This document shows positions 7,422-13,909 of a stretch of 14,277 nt of DNA, piece after piece. The notes beneath the pieces were generated by a model that was given only the letters and a program-made list of their open reading frames with translations, searched no databases and was not told where the DNA came from. This stretch comes from JBGLNJ01 sp964353405 (lineage in GTDB: Bacteria > Chloroflexota > Anaerolineae > Fen-1058). Every line of letters starts with the position of its first letter. Positions within the stretch are counted from its first letter, which is position 1. The DNA lies in NCBI GenBank assembly GCA_964353405.1, contig CAYGWJ010000295.1:1-14277 (forward strand), in the 5' to 3' direction. The translations under genes were made by a program, and so were the position numbers.

Positions 7422-8179
7422 TACCCCATCGCTGAAGCGATGTTCAGTCCGCCATCCACCACGAACACAGCGCCGGTCACAAAATCGGACGCGGGCGAGG
7501 CAAGAAAGAGTGCCAGCCCGGCCACGTCCTCAGGCTCACCGAACTTGCCAAGCGGTGTTCGATTCAAAATCGGTTCAGAGATTTGCGGCGTCTGCCACAG
7601 CACCTCGCTAAAGTGAGTCTTGATGACGCCCGGCGCGATGGCGTTGACCTGGATGTTGGCGCGGCCCAATTCCATCGCCAGCGTTTGCGTCAGCATGATG
7701 AGGGCGGCTTTGGAGACGCCATAGATGCCCATGCCCGGCGAGGGTCTCAGCCCGGCGATGGACGTGAGGTTGATGATCTTGCCGCCTCCCTGCTTTTCCA
7801 TGTGCGGCGCAACGGCCCGGCACACGCGCACCGCGCCCATGAGGTTGGTGTCCAGAATTTTCATCCATTGGCCGTCGTCGGCGGTGAGCAGCGGGCCAAA
7901 ATGCGGGTTGGTCGCCGCATTGTTGACGACCACATCCACGCGGTGACAGGCTTCCATCACCCGCGCCACAAGCGTCGTCACGTCATCGGCCCGGCCCACG
8001 TGAGCCTGAACAGCGAATGCTTTGCCACCGGCCGATTCGATCTCGGCGGCGGCCGACTGAACGCTGTCGAGCTTGCGGCTGCACACGACGACTTGCGCGC
8101 CAGCCTGCGCCAGGCGCAGGGCAATCGCTCGCCCTATGCCGCGCGATGCCCCGGTGACAAGCGCGACCTTACCTTCCAA
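7421..8179 (-). CDS. Short-chain dehydrogenase/reductase (classical SDR, FabG/DHRS4-like)
   Basis: An NAD(P)(H)-dependent oxidoreductase with a Rossmann fold, 252 residues, the classical SDR length. Visible parts are the cofactor loop TGASRGIG (9-16), NNAA (86-89) and the tetrad Asn112, Ser140, Tyr153, Lys157 (YGVSK). CSRK after strand 2 carries basic residues that favour NADP(H). The C-terminal VVDGG segment is typical. Substrate is not determinable; 3-oxoacyl-ACP, carbonyl and sugar reductases all look like this. The gene follows degV by 24 bp in the same frame. The only standard in-frame start, TTG 8179, lies 20 bases after the ribosome site AGGAGG (8205-8200). An ACG at 8194 has ideal 5-base spacing and would add TNEFS, giving an (M)NEFSLEGKVALVTG start that looks more typical of the family. 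Confidence 0.9.
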   Translation of the reverse strand: MEGKVALVTGASRGIGRAIALRLAQAGAQVVVCSRKLDSVQSAAAEIESAGGKAFAVQAHVGRADDVTTLVARVMEACHRVDVVVNNAATNPHFGPLLTADDGQWMKILDTNLMGAVRVCRAVAPHMEKQGGGKIINLTSIAGLRPSPGMGIYGVSKAALIMLTQTLAMELGRANIQVNAIAPGVIKTHFSEVLWQTPQISEPILNRTPLGKFGEPEDVAGLALFLASPASDFVTGAVFVVDGGLNIASAMG

Positions 8180-8203
8180 TGAAAACTCGTTCGTGGCAAC
8201 CTC

Positions 8204-9067
8204 CTACGGCATTTCGGGAAAAGTGGACATGGGCGCAAAGGCCAAACCCACCAGGCCAGGCCCGGTGTGCGCACCCAGCACGGGAGCAATCGAGCCGGTC
8301 GGCAGGAACGTGCACTTGAAGAGTTGCTCTAATCGCCCGCGTAACATCGCAGCGCCTGCGGCATTGTGCCCGTGCAGCACTTGAAAGCGCATCGCCGTGC
8401 CGGGCGCAAAACGTTCCATCACACACTCGGCAATCTTTGAGATGGCTTTGTCGAGCGTGCGCGCCTGGCCGAGTTGGACATACGTGCCGTGCGCCTTCTC
8501 CACGCCGATGAGGGGTTTGATGTTCAACACCTGGGCCAGCAAGCCTTTGATGTGATTGATGCGCCCGCCGTGAATGAGATAACGTAGCGTCGCCAGCGTG
8601 TAAATGGTATCGGTGACAACGCTGATGCTGTCCAGCAGCGCGACGATGCGTTCCTTCGGCCAACCCGCTTTGGCGGCGCGAGCGGCAGCTTCCACCTGCC
8701 AGCCTTCTGCGCCGGACAGCGTCTTGGTATCAACAATAGTGACGCGCGCCTCTGGCACCATTTCCGCGCCGGCCCTGGCTGCGTTGACCGTGCCGCTCAG
8801 CCCGGACGAAATGTGAATGGATAGAATGTCCGGATCATCGGCGGCCAGCTTGCGATACAACTCGGCCAGGTCTCCCGACGAAGGCTGCGAAGTAGTTGGG
8901 AAACTCGCAGACGATTCCAACAGACGATAGAATTCGTCCGGCTGAATATCCACGCCGCTGCGATAGGTCTTGCCTTCCAGCGTGAGCGTGAGCGGAACCA
9001 GATGAATGTCCAGCCCTTCCATCTGCTCTGGCGACATGTCCATGCCACGATCACTGACGATTTGCAT
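8204..9067 (-). CDS. DegV family fatty-acid-binding protein
   Basis: DegV/FakB proteins bind a single fatty acid, which the FakA kinase phosphorylates in some bacteria so that it can enter phospholipid synthesis. I start it at the ATG at 9067, giving 287 residues, because AAGGAGG (9078-9072) lies just upstream. A TTG at 9088 would place the ribosome site inside the gene. The family landmarks are IVSDRGMDMS at the start, the TTSQPSSGD loop (58-66) that contacts the fatty-acid head group, the HISSGLSGT motif (85-93), and HGGRINHIKGLLAQVLNIKPL in the second half. Length is normal for the family. No FakA-like kinase is present in the window. It is the first gene of an operon with the dehydrogenase. 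Confidence 0.92.
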   Translation of the reverse strand: MQIVSDRGMDMSPEQMEGLDIHLVPLTLTLEGKTYRSGVDIQPDEFYRLLESSASFPTTSQPSSGDLAELYRKLAADDPDILSIHISSGLSGTVNAARAGAEMVPEARVTIVDTKTLSGAEGWQVEAAARAAKAGWPKERIVALLDSISVVTDTIYTLATLRYLIHGGRINHIKGLLAQVLNIKPLIGVEKAHGTYVQLGQARTLDKAISKIAECVMERFAPGTAMRFQVLHGHNAAGAAMLRGRLEQLFKCTFLPTGSIAPVLGAHTGPGLVGLAFAPMSTFPEMP

Positions 9068-9262
9068 TTCTCCTCCTTTGCGAACCAAGTTCTAGGTCTT
9101 TGTGCCCTTCGTGAAAGAAAAAGTTTCTGGTTGGATCAAATTCAAACTTTGTAAATTCGAGGGAGCACCCGCTCGTACAACGAATACGGTGCCAGACCTT
9201 TTTCTCCCGCGCACTGTGTTGCGTGCATCACGCGGCTAGAGTTGAGATCAGACACAAACGAC
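9068..9262 (-). promoter_or_regulatory. Long leader of degV, with possible hairpins
   Basis: About 190 nt between the predicted degV start of transcription (near 9256) and the ATG at 9067. A 7-bp A/T-rich stem can form between 9120-9126 (AAAGTTT) and 9144-9150 (AAACTTT). A GAGC/GCTC hairpin lies further upstream in the leader. I recognise no known riboswitch or T-box motif. The sequence from about 9068 to 9262 contains no supportable gene. Confidence 0.35.
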
Positions 9263-9291
9263 ATTATATCCGACAAGGGACAAGATGTAAA
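9263..9291 (-). promoter_or_regulatory. Sigma-70-type promoter for degV-SDR
   Basis: On the minus strand, TTTACA (9291-9286), a 17-bp spacer and a perfect TATAAT (9268-9263). It is a near-consensus promoter pointing at degV. The rhodanese promoter points the other way from the same region. Confidence 0.65.
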
Positions 9292-9310
9292 ATACCAGGG
9301 CACGAGTGGC

Positions 9311-9339
9311 TTGCGCCGGCGGCGCGGTCATAGTACACT
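9311..9339 (+). promoter_or_regulatory. Predicted promoter for the rhodanese gene
   Basis: TTGCGC (9311-9316), a 17-bp spacer and TACACT (9334-9339). Transcription would start near 9346, giving a leader of about 131 nt that is mostly the palindromic element at 9357-9453. Moderate match to consensus. Confidence 0.5.
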
Positions 9340-9356
9340 GTGACGAGTGAAGCATG

Positions 9357-9453
9357 CTAGGAGCCTGTCGGAGAACCCGTAATTTAGGGCCTTGTGCCCG
9401 TCGCAAGTCCAACGCCCGCAAGGGGCCAGGCTACCTCTCCGACAAGCTGCTAG
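9357..9453 (+). repeat. Palindromic MITE-like element or structured leader, copy 2
   Basis: A 97-bp palindromic element bounded on both sides by CTAG (9357-9360 and 9450-9453). The ends (9357-9374 and 9436-9453) are inverted repeats matching at 16 of 18 positions, including TGTCGGAGA/TCTCCGACA. An inner stem pairs CCTTGTG (9390-9396) with CGCAAGG (9417-9423). The 18-nt block at 9383-9400 is the exact reverse complement of 979-996 in copy 1. CTAG could be a 4-bp target duplication of the YTAR type known for IS5-family insertions, though CTAG is itself palindromic and could simply be part of the arms. It lies wholly inside the predicted rhodanese leader. Confidence 0.8.
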
Positions 9454-9476
9454 AGAATGAAGGACAAGAAAAGGTG

Positions 9477-9806
9477 ATGACGGACAAGACTCAGCAAGGC
9501 GCAAGCCAGCCGCAAGAGATTTCGGCGCAGGAATTGGAAACGATGCTAAAGGCGGAACAGCCGCCGCTGGTGATTGACGTGCGCGAGCCGTTCGAGCTGG
9601 CTCGGGGTTTTATTCCAGGTTCCGTCCATATCCCGATGGGCGCGATTGCGTTTCGACTGGACGAATTGCCGCACGACCGCACCGTTGTCATCTACTGCCA
9701 CCTGGGCGAGCGCAGTTGGAGTGTGGCTCGTTTCCTGGCGCAACGCGGCTTCCGCGAGGTCAAAAGCCTGCACGGCGGCATTGAGGCCTGGCAGGCAAGA
9801 GTTTGA
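9477..9806 (+). CDS. Single-domain rhodanese-like sulfurtransferase
   Basis: A 109-residue protein that would carry sulfur as a cysteine persulfide and pass it to an acceptor such as thiol, cyanide or a sulfur-relay partner. The active-site loop is CHLGERS (74-80) with Cys74 as the nucleophile, and the family's IDVRE strand is at 33-37 and GSVHIPMG at 48-55. The C-terminal HGGIEAW (99-105) is typical. There is no signal peptide, so it should be cytoplasmic. I choose the ATG at 9477; AAGGA at 9460-9464 lies 12 bases upstream. A GTG at 9474 would be 9 bases from it and is a fair alternative. The frame is open upstream to an ATG at 9354, but that would translate the palindromic element. Followed by a terminator. 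Confidence 0.9.
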   Translation: MTDKTQQGASQPQEISAQELETMLKAEQPPLVIDVREPFELARGFIPGSVHIPMGAIAFRLDELPHDRTVVIYCHLGERSWSVARFLAQRGFREVKSLHGGIEAWQARV

Positions 9807-9817
9807 CCGGCCTCTCA

Positions 9818-9847
9818 GATCGCCTAAACTTGGGCGGTCTTTTCTTC
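9818..9847 (+). terminator. Intrinsic terminator of the rhodanese gene
   Basis: Stem GATCGCC (9818-9824) with GGCGGTC (9833-9839), 7 bp including one G-U pair, an 8-nt loop, then TTTTCTT. It begins 11 bp after the rhodanese stop. It overlaps the last codons of the convergent NTPase gene and has no T-tract in the other direction. Confidence 0.7.
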
Positions 9848-10360
9848 GATCCATTTCATCACGCGCCCCGGCATTTCATTCCGGTTCGACTCGGTGAGTT
9901 GCCACACCGTCACTTGAGGCATTCCCTTGAGCGCCAAAATCCAGTCGTGATTTTGCTGCATCACCGTGGCGACGACAATTTTGTCCGACGACATGGCCTT
10001 GAGCACTGCGCCTCGAAACTCACCGGAGAACATTTCCATCTTGCCGATCTCATCCACGACGACGATTTCGTTGGACTGGATCGCCTTGCGAATAGCCGCC
10101 ACGCCCACCGAATCGAGCGCGGCCACATCTACTCCATAGCGTCCCACGCGATTGCGCGAGCGAATGTCCACGTGCGCTATCACCGCTTCCGGCCCACCCG
10201 CGTCAAGTGTGACGAGCCGAAACCCTTTGCGCCCGCCGGGGCCGCGCATCTCTTGCGTGTAGAATCCACCCGCGCGCGCTCCCAACAACGCCGCGACTTG
10301 CCGAATGACCGTGGTCTTTCCGACGCCGGGGCGGCCCGTGAGCAGCAACGTCTTGGCCAT
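9824..10360 (-). CDS. THEP1-like nucleoside-triphosphatase
   Basis: A small P-loop enzyme that hydrolyses nucleoside triphosphates to the diphosphates. The THEP1 family was described from thermophilic bacteria and archaea and has a human homologue (NTPCR); its cellular role is unclear. I start it at the ATG at 10360, giving 178 residues, the usual family size, with GGAG (10373-10370) nine bases upstream. Walker A is GRPGVGKT (9-16) and Walker B is IVVVDEIGKMEM (99-110), with the family's DEIGKME signature. GGFYTQEMRG (31-40) follows the pattern GGFxTxExR seen after the first helix. No membrane segment. It is convergent with the rhodanese gene and divergent from the permease at 10513. Confidence 0.92.
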   Translation of the reverse strand: MAKTLLLTGRPGVGKTTVIRQVAALLGARAGGFYTQEMRGPGGRKGFRLVTLDAGGPEAVIAHVDIRSRNRVGRYGVDVAALDSVGVAAIRKAIQSNEIVVVDEIGKMEMFSGEFRGAVLKAMSSDKIVVATVMQQNHDWILALKGMPQVTVWQLTESNRNEMPGRVMKWIEEKTAQV

Positions 10361-10461
10361 CGAATCTAGCTCCAATATTGAAAGGTAACGGTCTGAACCC
10401 ATGTCGTGATACGTGAAACGTGGCGTGTGAGAATTGCACCTCATATCCAGTATACCTCAAA

Positions 10462-10490
10462 TTGTCTCTAAACGATTTTGCGGTTACAAT
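10462..10490 (+). promoter_or_regulatory. Predicted promoter for the permease-MFS-PAP2 run
   Basis: TTGTCT (10462-10467), a 17-bp spacer and TACAAT (10485-10490). Transcription would start near 10497, immediately before the ribosome site GGAGG (10498-10502), so the leader would be very short. Both boxes are decent matches. I found no equally good promoter for the divergent NTPase gene in 10361-10512. Confidence 0.5.
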
Positions 10491-10512
10491 AACACCTGGA
10501 GGTCGAACGAAT

Positions 10513-11688
10513 ATGACGCGCAGGCGACTCTACCATACTCTTCTCGTGCTCCTCACGGTGATTGCAGCGATCTATTTGGTGAGGCTGCTTTGGGCTATTG
10601 CCTCGCCGTTTACAGACCTCTTGCTGGTGCTGGCACTCGCATGGCTCATCACATTTATCTTGCGGCCAGCCGTGGCGTGGCTGGCGGAAGGGCCGCCCGC
10701 GCAATGGCTCGTCAAGCAAGTGTGGAAGCGATGGGGGGAGCGGCGAGCCGTGGCGCTGGGACGCGCGCTCATTCCGGTCGGGGTCACGCTCGTCTATCTG
10801 GCGTTGCTGGGCATTCTGATCGTAAGCATCGTCGCCTTTGTGCCCGTCGTCGTCAGCCAGGCCAGGCAGCTCGGAATGAACCTGGGCGAATATCTCGGCC
10901 AGGCCACCCAGTTCGTGACCGATTTCCAGACCGATATCGCCAGGTGGTTCAACGTGCCGCCTGAGCTGGTCAATCAATTCTACAAGCCCGAAGAAGTGAT
11001 CAAGCAATTGACCACCGCTGCCCAGGCCGCGCCGCGCGTCGTCGCCAATGTGATCCGCACCGTCGCTTCCGGCGTGGGCGAAGCCCTGCTGGTGCTCGCG
11101 CTGAGTTTCTACTTGATGCTGGGCAGTGCGCGGCTCAAACAGCGGGTCTATGACCTGATCCCGAACCGCTTTCACGACGAATACGACCTGACGGCCTCCA
11201 CGATCAGCCGCTCATTTGGCGGCTTTTTGCGCGGCCAGTTGGTGATGGCCGTGTTGTCCGGCGTGGTGACCGCCATCGCCTCTGGTTTTGCCGGTATGCG
11301 CTACGGCGCTATCATCGGCGCCATTGTCGGGCTGATCGTCATCATCCCGCTCATCGGCGCGCCGATTGCCATGTTCCTGCCCAGCATCATCGCCCTCATC
11401 CAGGGAGTGCCGCCGCTGATGGCACTCTTGTTGCTGGCGTTCCTGACCGTCTTTCAACAAATCCTGCTTCATTTCATCGTGCCGAGAATCATGAGTGAGT
11501 CCATTGGGATGCCGCCGGCCCTCACTCTGGTGTCGGTGTTGATCGGCACAAAGCTGTGGGGCGTGTGGGGCTTTATCTTTGGCATCCCCGTGGCCGGGGC
11601 GATCTACACGGTCAGCCTGGTGATGCTGGGCCGCTTCAAGCGCGAGCAAGACCGGCTGGACATTGAGCGGGGCAAGGAAGAGCTGTGA
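10513..11688 (+). CDS. AI-2E/PerM family membrane permease
   Basis: An inner-membrane protein of the AI-2E transporter (PerM/YdiK/TqsA) family. Members export autoinducer-2 or act as Na+/H+ antiporters, and substrates of most are unknown. From the ATG at 10513 it is 391 residues; GGAGG (10498-10502) lies ten bases upstream. A GTG at 10420 in the same frame would add 31 non-family residues and overlaps the promoter. The expected layout is visible: two N-terminal membrane segments (about 8-50), a third near 88-112, an amphipathic soluble stretch (about 118-190), then a cluster of membrane helices with the family's FGGFLRGQLVMAVLSGV and IPLIGAPIAMFLP segments. Residues PRIMSESIGMPPALTLVSVLIGTKLWGVWG are the conserved C-terminal region. 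It overlaps the next gene by 4 nt. Confidence 0.9.
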   Translation: MTRRRLYHTLLVLLTVIAAIYLVRLLWAIASPFTDLLLVLALAWLITFILRPAVAWLAEGPPAQWLVKQVWKRWGERRAVALGRALIPVGVTLVYLALLGILIVSIVAFVPVVVSQARQLGMNLGEYLGQATQFVTDFQTDIARWFNVPPELVNQFYKPEEVIKQLTTAAQAAPRVVANVIRTVASGVGEALLVLALSFYLMLGSARLKQRVYDLIPNRFHDEYDLTASTISRSFGGFLRGQLVMAVLSGVVTAIASGFAGMRYGAIIGAIVGLIVIIPLIGAPIAMFLPSIIALIQGVPPLMALLLLAFLTVFQQILLHFIVPRIMSESIGMPPALTLVSVLIGTKLWGVWGFIFGIPVAGAIYTVSLVMLGRFKREQDRLDIERGKEEL

Positions 11689-12863
11689 CTGACCTGAGCC
11701 GCGATAATCGCCTGATGATGCTGGCGCTTTTTCTGTGGGCCAGCGGCGAAGGCCTGTTCACTTACATCCAGCCGATCTATATCCAGCAGCTTGGCGCGAA
11801 CCCGGTGCAGATCGGCACGGTGCTTTCGCTGGCCGGGCTGGCGATGACGGCGGCGTTTTTGCCCGGCGGGATTCTATCCGACCGCATCCCGCGCAAAATC
11901 ATTTTGCTGGGCGGCTGGATGCTGGGCATCGTCGGGGTGCTGACGATGGCCTCGGCGCGCGACTGGCGCACTTTTATCCCCGGCATCATGCTCTATTCGT
12001 TTTCCGCCTTTTGCGTGCCCGCTATCAGCGCGACGGTGGCCGACTCGGCCGGCGGCGTGCCGCTGTCGCGCGTGCTCACGTTGGTTTACGCGGGCTACTC
12101 GGCGGGCAGCGTCATCTCGCCGGCAGTGGGCGGCTGGCTGGCGCAGGTGACCAACATGCGGACCGTGTACCTCGTCGCTGCGGTGTGCTATGCCGTTTCG
12201 ACGGTGGTGATACTGATGCTCAAGCCGCAGCCGGTGCAGACCCGTGCCTGGCAAAAGCCATCGGTCCACGTGGTGCGCTCCAACGGACTGCTGGCCCTCA
12301 TCGTGTTCGCCATGTTCTTGCCGTTGTACATCGGCATACCCCTCACGCCCAACTTTATGCGCAACGTCGCCGGGTGGCCGGTGGACCGCATCGGCTTGCT
12401 CGGCTCACTCTACGCGCTGGGCCTGACGGCGCTCTCGCCCACGCTGGGACGGTTGAGCGCGCGGCATCCGACCCGCGGGCTGCTGGTGGGGCAGGTGCTC
12501 GTGTGGGCCTCGCTGGGTCTGCTGTTCATCAGCGCGCAAGGGCTGCCGGCGATTGCCTTTGCGGCTTTCTTTTTGCGCGGCGGCTATGGCGCGTGCCGCA
12601 GCCTGGCGGGCGCGCAAATTGCCGGGCACGCCTCGGCAGAAAATCGCGGCGCGGCGTTCGGACTTGCCGAGACATCGGTCGCTTCGGCGCAGATGGTTGC
12701 GCCTTACCTGGCCGGGTGGCTTTACGATATTCTTCCCGCCGCGCCGATTTTCGCCGGGCTGACACTAATTCCGATCGGGCTGCTGCTCACGCCAATGTTG
12801 GGACGGCAGGCTCAGGCCGCAGGTCGCAAGCCACAATCCGCAATACCGGCACTGGCGCCGTAG
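11685..12863 (+). CDS. Major facilitator superfamily transporter
   Basis: A 392-residue, 12-helix inner-membrane transporter of the drug/solute efflux type, driven by the proton gradient in most relatives. The cytoplasmic loop after helix 2 has GGILSDRIPRK (61-71), the classic MFS motif A, and the second half has a weaker copy around TLGRLSARHPTR. It begins at GTG 11685, overlapping the permease stop as GTGA, so translation is probably coupled. Substrate cannot be inferred. The last 20 residues (about 373-392) are an unremarkable Ala/Gln/Pro-rich tail outside the membrane domain. The long frame in +2 (11735-13003) is a GC-driven shadow. Confidence 0.9.
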   Translation: MTDLSRDNRLMMLALFLWASGEGLFTYIQPIYIQQLGANPVQIGTVLSLAGLAMTAAFLPGGILSDRIPRKIILLGGWMLGIVGVLTMASARDWRTFIPGIMLYSFSAFCVPAISATVADSAGGVPLSRVLTLVYAGYSAGSVISPAVGGWLAQVTNMRTVYLVAAVCYAVSTVVILMLKPQPVQTRAWQKPSVHVVRSNGLLALIVFAMFLPLYIGIPLTPNFMRNVAGWPVDRIGLLGSLYALGLTALSPTLGRLSARHPTRGLLVGQVLVWASLGLLFISAQGLPAIAFAAFFLRGGYGACRSLAGAQIAGHASAENRGAAFGLAETSVASAQMVAPYLAGWLYDILPAAPIFAGLTLIPIGLLLTPMLGRQAQAAGRKPQSAIPALAP

Positions 12864-12914
12864 CACACAGGCAAGTATCCAAAATCAACCACCTAGCGTC
12901 ACCGGAGGCCAACC

Positions 12915-13904
12915 ATGAATCCCATCTACGAGTGGGGCATCAACTTGATCATCGCATTGCAGACCGGCGCTCCCTGGCTCAAAGCGCCAATGCAGTTCTT
13001 TAGCTTTCTGGGCACCGAAGAATTTTTCCTGTTCTTTTTGCCCTTTCTCTACTGGTGTGTGGACGTGCGCTTGGGTGTGCGCGTGGGCGTCATGCTCAGT
13101 CTGTCCAACAGCGTCAACGGATTCTTCAAGCTGGCGTTTCACCAGCCGAGGCCGTACTGGGTGAGCACGCAGGTGCAGCCCGGCGGCAGCGAAACCTCGT
13201 ACGGGATTCCATCCGGCCACGCTCAACACGCCACCACCATCTGGGGTGTGGTCGGCTCGTCCGGAAAGAATTGGCTGCGCTGGCTGATGGCCGCAGTGAT
13301 CTTGCTCATCGGCTTTTCGCGCATCGTGCTGGCCGTCCACTTTCCGACGGACGTGCTGACGGGTTGGTTCATCGGCGGGCTGTTGCTGTGGGCATTTTTA
13401 AAGTGGGAAGCGCCGGTGATGAATTGGTTCAACCGCTTCACACTCGCGCAAAAGATCGGCCTGGCCTTTGCGGCCTCGATGTTGATGCTGATCGTCTCGC
13501 TGGCCGGGTTGGCCTTTGTGCCCCCTGCTGACCCGCCACAGTGGGAAGCCAATGCCGCGTATTTCTTTCCGCCGGCTCCTGGCGAAACTGCTATCAATCC
13601 GCGTGACACAACTGGCGAGGTCGGTGTGGTCGGCACGTTCTTTGGCCTGGTCGCTGGAGTGATTTTGTTATTCCACCAGAACAGCTATGACGTCCGGCTA
13701 AAGCCGGATGGCAAGGCGTGGAAACTCGCCGTGCGTTTCGTGGTGGGCGTGATCGGCGTGGCGATCCTATGGCTGGGATTGCGGATGGTCTTTCCGCGCG
13801 ACGCGTCACTCGTGTCTCAAGTGCTGCGGTACGGACGCTATGCCCTCACCGGCTTTTGGGTCGCCTATGGCGCGCCGTGGGTGTTTATCAGACTCAAGTT
13901 GTGA
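12915..13904 (+). CDS. PAP2 superfamily membrane phosphatase
   Basis: An integral membrane acid phosphatase of the PAP2 family, acting on a lipid phosphate or pyrophosphate such as undecaprenyl pyrophosphate or phosphatidic acid. All three signature motifs are present: KLAFHQPRP (K72 x6 R79 P80), PSGH (99-102, with catalytic His102) and SRIVLAVHFPTD (S135 R136 x5 His142 x3 Asp146). The ATG at 12915 has GGAGG (12904-12908) six bases upstream. At 329 residues it is longer than the minimal ~200-residue enzymes; residues after about 170 form extra hydrophobic segments with a hydrophilic stretch near 205-245. It is 51 bp after the MFS gene, probably in the same transcript. It ends 5 bp from the convergent gene at 13910. 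Confidence 0.92.
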   Translation: MNPIYEWGINLIIALQTGAPWLKAPMQFFSFLGTEEFFLFFLPFLYWCVDVRLGVRVGVMLSLSNSVNGFFKLAFHQPRPYWVSTQVQPGGSETSYGIPSGHAQHATTIWGVVGSSGKNWLRWLMAAVILLIGFSRIVLAVHFPTDVLTGWFIGGLLLWAFLKWEAPVMNWFNRFTLAQKIGLAFAASMLMLIVSLAGLAFVPPADPPQWEANAAYFFPPAPGETAINPRDTTGEVGVVGTFFGLVAGVILLFHQNSYDVRLKPDGKAWKLAVRFVVGVIGVAILWLGLRMVFPRDASLVSQVLRYGRYALTGFWVAYGAPWVFIRLKL

Positions 13905-13909
13905 TGGGA

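Noticed and set aside
9068..9262. T-box or known riboswitch in the degV leader
   Set aside because: The GGGTGCTCCC string looked T-box-like, but the conserved T-box core and the surrounding stems are absent.
1016..9822. 12-nt match CCTCTCAGATCG at 1016-1027 and 9811-9822
   Set aside because: Several exact 12-mers are expected by chance in a window of this size. The second site belongs to the rhodanese terminator and not to the palindromic element.
11735..13003. 422-codon plus-strand frame across the MFS and PAP2 junction
   Set aside because: It is a +2 shadow of the MFS gene; the product is Arg/Ala/His-rich and has no family features.
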